NCBI GenBank assembly: GCA_038503065.1
Contig: JBCAMK010000016.1
Span: forward strand, 186,001 to 250,000
Direction of reading: 5' to 3'
DNA length: 64,000 bases
Source: Paragyromitra xinjiangensis
Lineage: Eukaryota > Ascomycota > Pezizomycetes > Pezizales > Discinaceae
In this document: positions 32,228-44,900 of the stretch, one piece after another
Layout: each line of letters opens with the position of its first letter
Position numbering within the stretch: the stretch's first letter is position 1
The notes under the pieces: generated by a model
The model's database searches: none
What the model was told of the DNA's origin: nothing
The model's input: only the letters and a program-made list of their open reading frames with translations
Translations under genes and position numbers: made by a program

Positions 32228-32311
32228 TAGTCTCGTACCCAGCCACACTGCGCAGCTTGCTGCGCCTACGGTACGCAGTAAGCTGCGCGTATGGGGCTGG
32301 GCACGAGACTA
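32228..32311. mobile_element. Palindromic mini-element, copy 2, full-length with 9-bp TSD
   Basis: An 84-bp element with outer arms TAGTCTCGTACCCAGCC and GGCTGGGCACGAGACTA. The inner arms repeat CTGCGCAGCTTGCTGCGC. The perfect 9-bp direct repeat ATTCCATGC flanks it (32219-32227 and 32312-32320). This is the clearest member of the family. Confidence 0.9.
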
Positions 32312-32684
32312 ATTCCATGCCGTCGAAGTCACTTCCGGGAACAGCATTGGCTTCACTACATCTGACACAAAATTTGGCTAGTTTCTTCATCGGATAGTCT
32401 TAGATCACAAGGAGCACCATGAACTTGGTACCCGGAGTGAGAAACTATTCGCTCCATCTAATCATCACTATCGTGCAGGAGCGACCGGCAAAATCAAAAC
32501 GCCTTTATTGGAGTCACCAGACTCATAAGTACAAAACTCCTCTATAATATAAAGCACGGGATACAACTGCTATCACGACATGCTATCCCAAGCATGAACC
32601 CATACAAAAGAAAAAACGAGAACAATTCCAAAAAATATCCATAGCAGAGAATAATTTAAGGAAACCCGGCAGTCCCAAGATTTA

Positions 32685-33305
32685 CTACCACCACAAATCC
32701 CTGTACTTGCAAATATCGAACGCGCTCACTTCCGTGATAGTATTATCAGGAACAGAATTCGCAACCTCATCAATTGCCTCGATTAAATCCCCAAGAACAT
32801 CGAGATAGGACCTATAGATATCCTCCTCACTCTCCTCCGCCAGAGAGCCCGCTGCATCAGCTGGAGGGGGCGGAGGAGGGGGCGGAGGAGGGGGCGGAGT
32901 AAAGACCGGTGCGAGAGGGTTCAGCGGTGCCGGAACGGTAACCGCAATCGGAAGCTGCTGAAGAAGTGCAGGGAGTGGAGGATGCGGAGCCCAAACGGGG
33001 TACTGGCGGGGCCTCCGCTGGTTCAATTCCCTCTTGGAATAGCTGACCTGAATCCCACGATACGTGCGGTGGGTGCTGAAGCGATAGCCGTGGAGGGCAC
33101 TAAACGCGTTCGAGGCTTGGAGGCGAGTGTGGAATTGGATAAGAATGTTTAGGCCGTCGTTGCCGCCGCGCCAGCATTTTACGTGCCTGAAACCGCGGAC
33201 GAGCATCAACATCTCGTCGAAATCGGAGTTTGGAACCTCTTTAGGAAGGTTGCCGAGGAATAAGGTGCGTCCAGGCCTGTTTCGGTAGTCGTTGTGGAAA
33301 ACCAT
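32685..33305 (-). CDS. Small RRM protein, Whi3-like RNA-binding type
   Basis: The 206-aa single frame has one RNA recognition motif at about residues 13-93. RNP2 is TLFLGNL (14-20) and RNP1 is in the stretch GLNILIQF (51-58). The wording FLGNLP and the ending HGYRFSTHRTYRGIQVSYSK resemble the RRM of fungal Whi3-like RNA-binding proteins, which bind mRNA in the cytoplasm. Those proteins are usually much longer, so this looks like a miniature paralogue. After the RRM come a Pro-rich linker, a run of 12 prolines (about 137-148) and an acidic helical tail (EESEEDIYRSYLDVLGDLIEAID). Its 5' flank holds tandemly duplicated sequence. Confidence 0.75.
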   Translation of the reverse strand: MVFHNDYRNRPGRTLFLGNLPKEVPNSDFDEMLMLVRGFRHVKCWRGGNDGLNILIQFHTRLQASNAFSALHGYRFSTHRTYRGIQVSYSKRELNQRRPRQYPVWAPHPPLPALLQQLPIAVTVPAPLNPLAPVFTPPPPPPPPPPPPADAAGSLAEESEEDIYRSYLDVLGDLIEAIDEVANSVPDNTITEVSAFDICKYRDLWW

Positions 33306-33340
33306 TTTTGCTGATAATTGTATTGGAAGCTACTCGATGT

Positions 33341-33791
33341 TAGAATTAATTAAGCAAGAGAGGTCACCGAGTACAAACTAAAAGACTTTAATTCCGGATC
33401 GAGTGAGAGAGGATGAGAAGGGAGATTTTAAGCAATCGAGGAGGATAAGTCGGAGAATAAGTTTAAGGCTACGCTGTGAACTGAGATATAGTAATATATC
33501 TCTAGGCACGAAGCAAGCTACTCGCGGTTAGCATCAATTAACCAGGGAGCCATTAGGTACAAACCAGGAGACTTTAATCTCGAATAAAGAGGGAGAGGAT
33601 GAGGGAGAAGGTAGTAAGTAATGAGGGAGATAACCAGGAGGATGAAATGAAGGCTATGTTTTGAACTTAAGTGCTATGATGAATCTCTAGGAACGAAGCA
33701 ATAATCTCGAAGTGGGTACAAAAATCTATGAGGACTATGGGACCGGCTGTATGAGATGTACTAGATAGGAGATTTAGGGACGAAGTAACAG
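33341..33791. repeat. Tandem duplication in the 5' flank of the RRM gene
   Basis: Two diverged units of about 185 bp lie at 33341-33528 and 33531-33713, with a partial third unit ending near 33791. Shared strings are GTACAAAC-AGA-GACTTTAAT, GAGAGGATGAG and TCTCTAGGMACGAAGCAA (33500 and 33685); the third reads TTTAGGGACGAAGTAA. They lie just upstream of the minus-strand RRM start and may carry repeated regulatory sites. Confidence 0.7.
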
Positions 33792-35131
33792 GCAGCCAAC
33801 AAGGGGAAAAAGAGCGTCCTTTTATACACATTTATTGCCTTGTCGCTTGGATTATACAAAATCAAAGATCATAACTAGTTTGAAGCCGAGTTAAGAACGC
33901 CCCGTTGAGAATTATGATTGACATGGCCCTAACAGGAATTTTACTAGATTTATTGCGAATGTTGAGTGTTCTCGCACTCTGGGTGTGCCCGTTTGATTCT
34001 TAATGTTGAGGTAGATTAATGCCGTTCCAATCTCAACCGCAAGGAACATTGATTATCACTCCCTCGGCTAGTGTATCTGGATATTGAATAATTTCTCTGA
34101 AGGTATAGGCATAATGGAAACTAAATTTTTACTAGGCCTGCTTTCAAGCCCTTTCAACTTCTGTTCTGAGGAATCTGCTAGCCACAAAATGAGGGACAAA
34201 TTGCTTCTCGTGCGGTATTAATAGCAGATTGATATGGAACAACTGCTACTAAACTTGAGGGCAACTAGCCCCATACACGTTGAGCATGTACGACTCTTGA
34301 AGCCTCCCCAAAGTACCGGAAGCGGATACCTAGCTATTTCCCGCATAGGCTTATCCGCAGCGCAGCTTGAAGACTGATTATCACCTGGAATATACGAGGG
34401 TACGGTATTTATAACTATTTTTCTGCTGGTAGGTACCATACTGGGGTATCAGGCCGTTGCGAAGTGTCCTACCATAATGTAAGCTAGCGCAGTATACTTG
34501 GAAGCCCTAGCCCTTGAGCATTGGGCTGCCTGATGCAATCCCACGCTCAGACCTCCAACCTCTATGGTGTCAGCCAGACAAGATTCAAAACACCCTTGCT
34601 GCAAATGAAATGTCATACATCATAGTTCCCAATCAGTGCACAAGGGCTGCATTCGCTAGCGTCGTTGCCCATACCACGAATAAATCATAACCGTGGCCAA
34701 AAATATCTTTTCTGCGCGCGTCATAGCATGTATGACGATTAGAGGGCAAAGAACCCGTTTGTCGGTCTGTAGAGGGCGTCGGCCGTACTTTGGACCGTTG
34801 TACAGAGCAGGCTATCCCGTTAGTCAATTTCCTGCTCAGAAAATTGTAGGTGTCTTCCCGCCAGTCGAGAAAGGTTATCGAGGAAGGCTCGGGCAGTAAA
34901 GGATTTACTTTGTTATCCTCTGCCTGAGAACTTTGTTGAAATCTCAGCCAGAGATCGCAGAATGAATAACGAGCCTCAGACATCGGTCCCACAGCCCGGT
35001 ATGATCTTTGATGTCCTGCAAGAACACAACATAGGAACTTCCCTCCCCTGATAGTGTTCAGGTTCCCAGATAGCGTAATGAAATACGCGACCCAAAAGCT
35101 ATTCTTCAGACAATAAAATTTACCGAAAGAG

Positions 35132-35288
35132 CGACAAAAAGTTCGCCACTGCATTGAAACTCTGAAATGCCCATACTGCAAGTGACTACGTCTTTGTCGT
35201 GGCGGCGGTTTGAACGTGGGGGGTCTCGGTTTTGAGCCAGGCACCTAGACTATTATGCCATAGTACCTGGCGAAATCTTACGGTTTAT
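35132..35288 (-). mobile_element. tRNA-derived SINE-like element, copy 2
   Basis: An inverted copy of the 30.9-kb element. The boxes read TGGCATAATAG and GTTCAAACCG, so the B box is mutated relative to copy 1. It shares CTAGGTGCCTGGCTC and the tail ending GCGAACTTTTTGTCGCTC. Confidence 0.75.
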
Positions 35289-38200
35289 GGTCAATTTAAC
35301 CGCGCTTTCTGCTACGCTTCAGCTCCGTGAAAAACGGAACGATCCCTGGGCCGACAGCATATATCGAATAGTTTTATTCCTTGAATAGCTTACTGTAATC
35401 CTTTTGCTGGATATAAAGGCGCCCGTTCCCCGAGATTCGCTTTGCTAGGAAAAGGGCCTTCTAGCTCCCAAATCACTCTTGTCAAGCGCATGATACGAGA
35501 AAAAACAGTCCCAAATACGATGGTCCCGAGCAGAGATCATGAGACGAAGTGTTCAATACTGATTTACGCCACCGATACATGTACCACTGCCAATGGTCTC
35601 CCCCCGAAAATACTTCGTTGTAAAGCGAGTGACCATCCATGAAATTACTCATAAAGCACACGACCTCCACAAAACGGTCCCCAGACTTTAGTCCTAGCAT
35701 CTGAGCTATTAGGGGCCAGAGCTGACCTCATCGGTAGTCTATGTTGACCTCCAAGTCCAAATTGGGAGGCCACGTCCAGGAGAAGCTGATCCTAGCGCAT
35801 ACCTTGAGCCCTTCCAACAAACGGCCGTTTATCTTCTTATGTTCCATGGAGTAATAAGAAACTACCAAACCCGAGTAAGCGATTGCGAGCACTTACCAGT
35901 AATCTTTTTTATGGTACTAACTGAAGCCACGCCAGGTGAGTCTCGTGTATTATCAGAATCACTCCAAATCAAACAACGCACGAACCACGCGGGGTACCAT
36001 TCGTCCTTTAGAGTATTCATTTCGTCAGCTAGTAGAAATATCTAGAGGTCGCACTTGCTGCATGCCGTCGCCACTGGGTGCAGGGCTACTCTGCTTAAAA
36101 CGTAGCCAATCGCTGAAATAGGTCATGTGCTGAGTAGTTGAGGTCTTGAACCGTTACAGCACGATGAAGAAACGCAGCGATGTTAAGACTAGGCACGCCT
36201 TCCGGGTCCCTATCGCTATTTTCGTACCTTCTGATAAACCTATTCATCCCACTCTCGTAGTCACTAAGGAAACTAGGAATAGGGAGGGAAATTGGCAAAG
36301 GATGAGTTGTGGGAAGTTGTTTAGCGGCACCCCTGATAGCCTCACCAGATGAAGGAACTCTGGTTAGCCCCGATCAAACGGTCTGCTGAGAATTGAGCAT
36401 ACTTGTAGTAGGCATATCAGATGTGATAGTCTAAAATTGTTACTTCACATCTCTATTTGATCCCAAGGTAGCCAAACCCGGCGCTGATTGAGCATATAAT
36501 AGGTGCACAGCACAGTGTGCGCGAAGGGCTATAGTAACATCGAAGCAAATACTCTATTTCACAGTGGCATTTACCATCACCACTTGACGATTTTACCCCT
36601 CCATGCTTGATGACGGACGATAGATACCCGACATACAGTACAATTGCTGCTGATAACCGAAGCTCTCGACAAGCGATATTTCCCCAAAATGAGGTGTATC
36701 ATCACTTATCACCCGACCGTGGCGCCCCTACAGTATGTCAATCCCATGCCAACAGAATGAGCTGAGCAAATTGATCCCCCAAGCGAAAGCAAGACTATAG
36801 ATGCGGAATGAGGAACTCTGCGAAGCTGCCCCGCAGCGCTAACCAATTTATACCGCCTGATTTGCTGTGACCCCGCACTGAGGTAATTTCACGAGCTAAA
36901 GACCGAACAACAAAACACCATCGCAACGATACCTTCTTATCCCCAAGCATGAAGTAGGTATCTGAGATACCAAGCAAGTACCGGACTCCGTACGTCATGG
37001 CAGTATCACGTTGCCTGTACATAACGGGCTCGTTAGGAATATTCACCGGTTACCCCAGCAACGCACCATGGATGATGTGATACTGAATCACCTCCAGTCT
37101 GACTTTCAATATCCGCCCGCCGGGATGCCATGTCCTTCCAAGAATCCATTCGATTAGCCCTCTTGTTTCTGGCCCAAATGGCGAAGAGAAAGCGTAGCCA
37201 TGTGTGGTAGGTATAGTAAGACGGAATCTATGAATCCCAGAGGGCTTGAGAGCCTAGTGCAGCTCAATTTGTTGGTTTTTCCACCCCCCTCAAAGACATG
37301 GGGGGTTGTAATTGTTGCCTAATCTATAGGAGATAGTGCTCGAGTATTGATTGAATACGTCGCTTTGGTAGCTCGTTCCGGAATTAAAATGAAGTGACAC
37401 CTAATAAACATAAGCATTCAATGAAGGGAAGACAAGGGAGTCCGAGAGATCCCCTGGACTACCTGGGGCAGCTAGAGAAAGAGTTATGCCATCTATAATA
37501 CCCATCTTTTGAACTTCTCCTATGAGCTGCAAACGTGCCATCAGACTTGCTCCAAAATCTCCCCGAATCTAGAGGGGCGTGACTACTTGCAAGGCACTCC
37601 ATGTAGATTAGCTGTGCGACTCTCCATTGAAGAGAAGATTACCCGTAGCTCCTCCTGGAGCTCTTTGGTCGAACCATGTCAGAGGTAGCCATCATCCGCG
37701 GGTAAGAAACATGATCAGTGAAGGCTATGGGTGACCTAGAGAAATTGATAGCAAACGCTTTGTTGGTGTTGTACCCGTATCTGAGCTCAACTGTCTTAGT
37801 GATAGTATCACCGTGCCCCGCAAGCCGTCACTGCCCAAGGGTACTCCGGAAGTCTCTGTCGCTCATTGCTTGCTAGTTGCTTTGGTGTCCTAGTATCGAG
37901 AAGAACCGGATATGTATGTGCACATTTCTGAATGAGATATCCTGTGAGATTCCGCAGGAAGTAGGGCTCCGACCATGCATCTTGACCATTTGGTGGTAGA
38001 AGGCAATCTGGTCCTGCTGGTTAGCCATGGGTGACGGATTGAAGTCATTTTAGAGCCCTCTGAATGAGAGGACTATATGGAGTACAAGCGTGGCCGCTTA
38101 GGAATGAATTCCTTGCCCTAGATCACGGCGACAAATGTTCCTTCGTGATAAGGGGAGAGTAGTAAGCAGGTTGTACGTAATTCTATCTTAGAGACAGTGC

Positions 38201-38393
38201 TCAGCAGAAAGGACTGAAAATCATGAGACCAGGAACCCCCATCAGAAGAGATAGAACGGGAGATAAAGAGCTCACTATAGCCAAGGTCAAGAGATACAGC
38301 AAAGCGTATATGGTCAGTGAACGTGGTTGGTGGTTATCCCAGAGATCATTTTATTCTCCACAAGCGAAGGGTAGAGCAACACGCGGTCAAAGG

Positions 38394-38563
38394 GACCGTA
38401 AACTGTAAAGTTTCGCCAGGTACTATGGCATAATAGTCTAGGTGCCTGGCTCAAAACCGAGACCCCCCACGTTCAAACCGCCGCCACGCCGATCAACAAA
38501 GATGTAGTCACTTGCAGTATGGGCATTTCAGAGTTTCAATGCAGTGGCGAACTTTTTGTCACT
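38394..38563 (+). mobile_element. tRNA-derived SINE-like element, copy 3
   Basis: Same orientation as copy 1. It has about 8 extra bases after CCGCCGCCACG, giving about 170 bp. The B box is mutated to GTTCAAACCG as in copy 2, so copies 2 and 3 form a subfamily. It ends GCGAACTTTTTGTCACTC. Confidence 0.75.
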
Positions 38564-41499
38564 CTACTACTTAGTGAGGATGTACAGGCTTGAATCGCCT
38601 TAAACCGCTTTGCAGGATAAGATTGCGCAATATTGCTCCCTAAACTTTCCGTCTCAATTTTAAGATCGGCGTTTGCCAGCAAAGGTTGGATGCCGGTGAA
38701 GGAGTTATCAGCGGTGCAGGACAAATCATACGATGGAACGAATATCCTCTGCCCAATTACATAGATGAATGAATGATTAACAAGAACTAGTATTAGCTCT
38801 ATCCGATTTTTTCTATCAGCTATTATAACGATGGTGACTTCAGCGGCCTACTTAGCCATAACATATGTTGGGATCACAACTGATCACCCGCAATTGCAAA
38901 CTTCAGGAAACACGTCGCCTTTCGCTAAGCGAGACTATGGACTGTTTGTCTTTTTACTACGGCTGAGCGCAAGCAGCATTTCCTTGGTGGAACACATGTA
39001 ACAGAGTGATTCAATATGGAGGAATAACGCGCTCCGCAATGTTATCCACTCTCCCCAGAGCGTACATCAATAGTTGGTTAGTATTTGAGGAACTTAATAG
39101 ATCTGTTGAAAATCTAAGCATGCATCGCCAGTCAGCGATGAAATTTGTTGAGGATACAGTTGCGTTGCGTCGGCATCAACGTCACTAGCTGAATAAAAGG
39201 TTAAAATACGCGATGAGGACAACATGGCACCTTCACTCCGCTTAAAAGAGCCCCCAATCCCCCAGCCCACGAGAACGCATAAGCCACCGTCCTGAACCTT
39301 CTACCTTCTGCACAGCGGTTAGTTCTCTCGAGTCAAAGATCGACGATCTATCCGAATTACTGGAGAGACTGCTATAATTGAAAGGTGGGAGAATAAACTT
39401 GCCTAGTATTATCTATGACCAACTTTAATAGAGATGAATCTTTTGGCAGAAGTATTGGGATTATCTTTAGATATTCTGAGCGTAGGTTACTCCGCTGACT
39501 TCTACAGGCAAACTCGATTGCCACGTCGATCCATCACCATAGCGATATCGGATTCTCTCCGATAACATAGTTAAAGGGATTGGCCAAATCTTGGATTTAT
39601 CCGGGGCTGGCGCGAACATCGTGTCCATTAACCACATGTACTCGATCTAGGGACTTAGAGCCACGCTTTTTTCTACAACGCATTAAATCCACCGGCAAGG
39701 CGGGATAGCGTACCTAAATCGATTACACGGTTATACTTATATGCTTTCACAAGATCTATTCACCACCGTTTCGAATCGAAATCTTATAGACCCTCTCCAT
39801 TCTAACCCATCGATTGTGGAATTACATACCCACTCATCTATTACGACCAAAGCTGCTACTAGGCGGAAACCTTGTTACTAGCGCTAAGTATTATTTCGTA
39901 TCTTGGGAAAGACACCCTAGCCATGATCAAGAAACAGTGTCTCTCCTCATTGTTCTAAGAAGGCTTTCGTGGACATGCGTAAGCAACAAGCCACACTACC
40001 GGAATCGGGAATTGCATGTATCAGCCAGAGTTTAACAAGATACTACCACGCTTTGTTACATACTTTCCCGCTTCAGAGGATAGTCAATTAAACGACTAGT
40101 CCATTATAAATTTTCTTCACGACACTTTTAAGCTCAATTTTCCTGGGGTACGCTTACTATGGGTTCCGAATGGTGTTCATGTATGAACCGATAATAGCTT
40201 AAATGGCATACCATCCCAACTAATCCGAGGAGTATTTCCCCACAGTATTTGACACCCGTTCAACATCTTTAAAAAATGGAGACTCTAGGCTCGTCTCGCA
40301 TAACTTCTGCTCCGCCCAGTTCTTGGCAGCGCCGAACTCCAGAAAGGATACGAACCGAGAATGCACCCAATCTAAAACCCTCCCCTTGCACTTTCAGGGC
40401 AAACCAGTGCCATACCTCGGCTCAATAAATACAGATAGTAAAGTCCTGAGGGGGCTGCCTCAAGTCTCCCCAAAACGAGACTTCACTACTGAATAAAACC
40501 GGATGGCTGAAAGGATAAAGGAGCTTCTGTATTAGCTCTCTGTGAGTGATATTAGATGAAATGTCTTTATTGAGGTGGTGCTCGTAATGTCCTAAGTTTG
40601 GGCTTCAAGCACTGTCCCAAGAACCATCAGTAGTTCTACCCTGGATACAGATGGCGCGGGGAGATTCTATACCTAGGGATAGAATTATCTAAGCCTTGGT
40701 CCTCGGTTTACTAGTACTGGTAAACACTGCCTCGCTGTGCCTGCGGGCTTTGTTGTTGCGTGGGGAGACCCCGACAGGATGTAACACTAAACCATGAAGC
40801 AAGGAGTGTTTCCGTAAACAAGTCTTGAAACCGTGTTAAGAGGAAATAATACTCGAGAAATCATTCCGGATGAAAGGGACAGGTTTTGGCCAGCCTTGTG
40901 AAAATTGAGCCTGTGAGAGAATAGATATCTAATAGGCCGCAGTCACCAGAGGCCATACTGCTCTCTATTCGATTAGATACCGGTAATGATAGAATCCTAA
41001 GACCCAAGGTTTATCACGGTAGATCCAGATATCCTGCAGCCGGTGGCTATGCCAGACCTTCACAGACCACCGGAGGGCCAAGAGCTGAGGTTAATTCAAA
41101 GCCTCAAGCTCAACAACTTGATCCCCGAGGATGAGGCGATTGACACACTGAGAGGATGAGTGCCGACCCACAGAGACCTCTCATTATCGATTCTTCAGCG
41201 GGAAGAATAGAAATCATGATCTTGTCACCAGATCTGCCGAGATAAAGTTGGGATGAAACAAACAGATTTGATATCGCTTCATACCACAACCGTAGATCTA
41301 AACCGAATTTGAAAGTCCCCGCCAGCTCAGCAAACACCAAACCACCAGCTAACACTCGCCATAACCCGCTATACTATCCCCACTCAGCAGCACGCCTCCA
41401 GCCTACTCACCAAGTGGGGGCAGGGGGTATATGCGAGGATATTCGGGTATAAATAAGAAATATAGAAATCCACAAAATAAACCACAAGATATCAACAGA

Positions 41500-41976
41500 C
41501 TACATCTCTTCCGCAATAGAGGTCAAACGACCAGGACGAAAAACGGGGGGTCGCTTCCCCGAGAGCGGGGAAGCAGACGTAGGGAAAGAGGAAGAGAAAG
41601 GAAAAGAGAAAGGGGTAACACGAACCTCGAGGCCAGTAGCCTCGGAGGCACCAGAAAGTGCCTCGACGGTTTTCCAATACCCAAGAGAAATTGAGTTGGA
41701 AGTAAAGAGGGAAGGCTGAGACTCAGCGATAGAAGGGGAGGAGGGGGCAAAAGAAGCGGAACAGGAGCAAGGAATAGACTCGCAGTGGGCAGAGTCGGAA
41801 ACTTCTCGAATTGTTAGTTCCGATCTGCTTTCTGTAGGAGGGGAGGAAGAGTACATACCAAGAAGCGCAAACTGTTCCCCGGAGATTTTCCCTTTCCAGT
41901 ACTGGTCAAGGAGGGCACGGAACAGTTCGCTCGAGGGCTGGGGGGAAACAAGAGCAGGAGCTTTAGAAAGCGACAT
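41500..41976 (-). CDS. Weak candidate: Ser-rich protein of 158 aa
   Basis: A frame from the ATG at 41976 (MSLSKAPALVSPQPSSELF); the frame is also open 13 codons further upstream. Residues 13-35 look helical (SSELFRALLDQYWKGKISGEQFALL). The remainder is Ser/Pro-rich and includes a CESIPCSCSASF cluster. No domain is recognised. It may be a real small gene or a relic of a retroelement. It is isolated in a gene-poor stretch, so confidence is low. Confidence 0.35.
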   Translation of the reverse strand: MSLSKAPALVSPQPSSELFRALLDQYWKGKISGEQFALLGMYSSSPPTESRSELTIREVSDSAHCESIPCSCSASFAPSSPSIAESQPSLFTSNSISLGYWKTVEALSGASEATGLEVRVTPFSFPFSSSFPTSASPLSGKRPPVFRPGRLTSIAEEM

Positions 41977-44900
41977 GCTGGTAACGAGACGAAGGTAATA
42001 GAATAATAACGTCAAGGGCAGGGGCTATTACAAAAGCTCGATATTGAGGGTGCGATAGGGGATGTGGTGAGAGAACCAATGAGGGGAAGCAGCAGTGTTA
42101 AAGAACATGCTTCCGCGCTAACACCTTAGCGTAGTTGAAATTCCAGCCACACAGAAACCAGCAGAAATCACCCGAAGAGCATGACTCCTCCACTCATGGC
42201 TACATGCATCTTTACCTTCGCACATTGATGACTGAGTGATTTGGCGTGTCACCTGCTCCCCCGCTGTTTTACGTGCTGCCCAAGAGTTACACATTTCCTA
42301 AACTACATTTACTCAATTTGGGACATTCCTAGTGTTAGCTGCGCGATTAGTGAAGCAACAGAAAAAGAATGAAAGACTCTGACTAGAGTCCGCTGACGGT
42401 TATCAGCTAATAAATTGACACCTGTGACCGCTGAGAACGGGGCTGCAACCTTGTCTGAACAACCACTATTCTCTACGTAAAAAGAACCCAAACAGAGTAA
42501 CGTCTAGAAGATTATTACTTCTGTTCACAAGAACGGGTAGCTAGCGGGGTAGAAGAGGTCATGAGGCAGTGAAGAAAGGCGTAACAGGTAGAATAAGTGA
42601 CTATAACGAACAGCGGGGAATTGGTGAGCGAGAAGATAATATTTGATCCCTAGCGGGAAGGTTACGTTTCTACCGAACCTTCATTCCCCACTTTATGTAC
42701 GCTCTATTTCATAATTTCAGGCAGCACATACACGTATTTCGATTAGGTTATAGGAAGGAACCCTCAGGAGGTGGACTATCTTAACAGGATCGTGGCTCGA
42801 TACCGTATGCCATCAGACCCTGGTTTAGTTCCAGGGTATGCGCACTACCTGTAGTGCATAGACTGCAACTCTTTCAGGTCAAAACATACGCGTTAGTGGA
42901 GTCCGTAGCAAGCTTTTCGTAAAATCGATATCTTGCATAGGAGTAATCCTTTCCGTTGAAATAATCAAAGCGTGATCGACCCTGAGACAACGTCGACAGT
43001 ACACCAGATACTGACGTCACGCAACACTATCTCCAACTTCAACAAGTTCCGGAACTAAGTTGCGCATGACGCTCTTACGAGTCGAAGAGGTTCTAAATTC
43101 ATCAAACCCAACACACAGAAGAGCACACGAAATCCAATGCACGTCAGCTTGCGTAAAACAATTTCCTTGTAAGCCCATCCCATAAGGCAACGCGGGTCTT
43201 GGCGTTAAGTTCCCGTTGGGAGGACGTGCCCTTGCCCTAAGCAAAACGGCTCATCTCATCTTCAACGGGCGATTTCAAATCGGACTGAAAATGATGTACG
43301 GGTTAAAGAAAGGTCAGGGAGTTCATCCGCTAGATCATCAGTGGATGTCTGATATGATCGCTTTAACCGGTCCAAGCATGTATTGAGCCAGCGGTTCAAC
43401 GTTAAGTAACTGGAGTGTTTATACCGATAAACTTGCCCGACCGATAGTGATTTGGAGATACTGGTGGATTGCTGTATAGTAGGCTCGTTTTCACCTCCTG
43501 CTGCCTTAACTGCTGCGCACCGAAGGTACATGGCAATCTTCGGTAGTATGTATAGGGCTGAGCAGGTGACTTGTGGGGTGTTGACATGTGATGTAGTCTT
43601 TTTAGATACTATGCCTCACTCCTACTCCGTATCGTCATTCAAAGGCAGATATCTCCTGTAGATTCCATGCCACCTCAATTCAATTTAGACTTAACCAAGA
43701 TCCGCTAATTGGTCTCGGGGGGCTCTCCTTTGTAGCGACAATTCCATCACCAGCTGCAAAGCGACAAAATCCATAGGATGGATTAGGATATTTCGAGTTG
43801 GAAGCCTGAAACTCGCTCACTCAACCCAGCGCACTGCTACATGTACTGTGCGGTTGTGATTGCTTATTTTTAATTGGTGGCTCCCCGATACCAATACTTT
43901 AGCGGTGGATTATAAGCGTTTCGGTTTTCACCCTTTATTCCAACCATTGCTTTTATTCCCTAATTCGCTCCTCTATTATTGTGGCCAGAGATACTATAGC
44001 CGATGTTAAAGGCCGTGGAGGGATTAATATGATCAGGGAGAATTAAAAATAATCAAAAAGGTGCAATCAGGCTTCCCCGCTGCGAACCTTAACCCAGTGC
44101 GTGAAGATGGAACCCATCTACCCTGTGAGGGAATCGAACCTACGTTCGATTTCCCCCGGCCCCTCTGGGCGACACAGTAACCGTTAAGCTACCATGGCTG
44201 ATGGTATTATAGCGCCAGTCGCACCTTTTAAGCTTACTTTTATTCTTCCGTACCTTTCTATAGTGACCCGATAAGATTGATCAGATATTGTCATAAACCA
44301 GGGGCTTCACATTCATTATTAGGACCCCTATGCCGCAGAGCCCCAAATCTCCATCCTACGATTCACTACGTGCACCAAGTTGAGATCCCACCCCAGAGTA
44401 ATCATTAAGGTGTTAACTACCAGCCTTGACTCTAAACTATCATAAATAGTCAGCTGACAACTGCCATTGTATCGAGCGTGAGACAAATATAAACGACTAA
44501 TTACTCAAGCAGGAAGGCCGCACGGGTGTCGCCTGCGCACAAGACAACACAGTTACTTAACGAATCGAAAACCCAGGCCAGTCAGACCCTCCCATATCCA
44601 GGTATCATATCTCATCACGTCCGGAAACTCAGTATCTCGATCTCACCCGCAAACTCTCACTCGCACGCCACGAAATCCGGAAAAATTCGCGATAACCATG
44701 GCATGGAAGTTACCACTGCGAGAGATTTCATAAAATATTTCGGATCCTTTTGAAAATCCTCTTTTTAACGGGGCAGGTGATTGAATTTCTAACATCTCTT
44801 CTTCCTATGAACCCCCCTCTCCTTCTGCTCGGCTGCAATCCACCTGCCAGGTGCCCGCTTTCTCGCTCCTTACTACTATCTATGTTTCTGTCTATTTCGC

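Larger units (their letters stand above)
30203..32684. other. Spacer with SINE-like and palindromic elements
   Basis: No gene is supported. It holds a half copy of the palindromic family (30614-30660), a tRNA-derived SINE-like copy (30877-31032) and a complete palindromic copy (32228-32311). The remaining sequence is of ordinary composition without long frames. Confidence 0.45.
33792..41499. other. Long gene-poor stretch with SINE-like copies
   Basis: No convincing gene was found in about 7.7 kb, though base composition is ordinary (not AT-rich). Open frames are short. The longest (34633-35244, minus, 203 codons) begins inside a SINE-like copy and has no recognised domain. A small hairpin of C- and G-runs (CCCCCCTC/ATGGGGGG) lies near 37285-37310. 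Parts of 37.4-38.2 kb feel like decayed coding sequence, but I could not identify a family. Confidence 0.4.

Noticed and set aside
34633..35244. Minus-strand open frame of 203 codons
   Set aside because: It starts inside an inverted SINE-like copy, so its first 38 or so codons are repeat sequence. The rest has no domain or codon-usage support.
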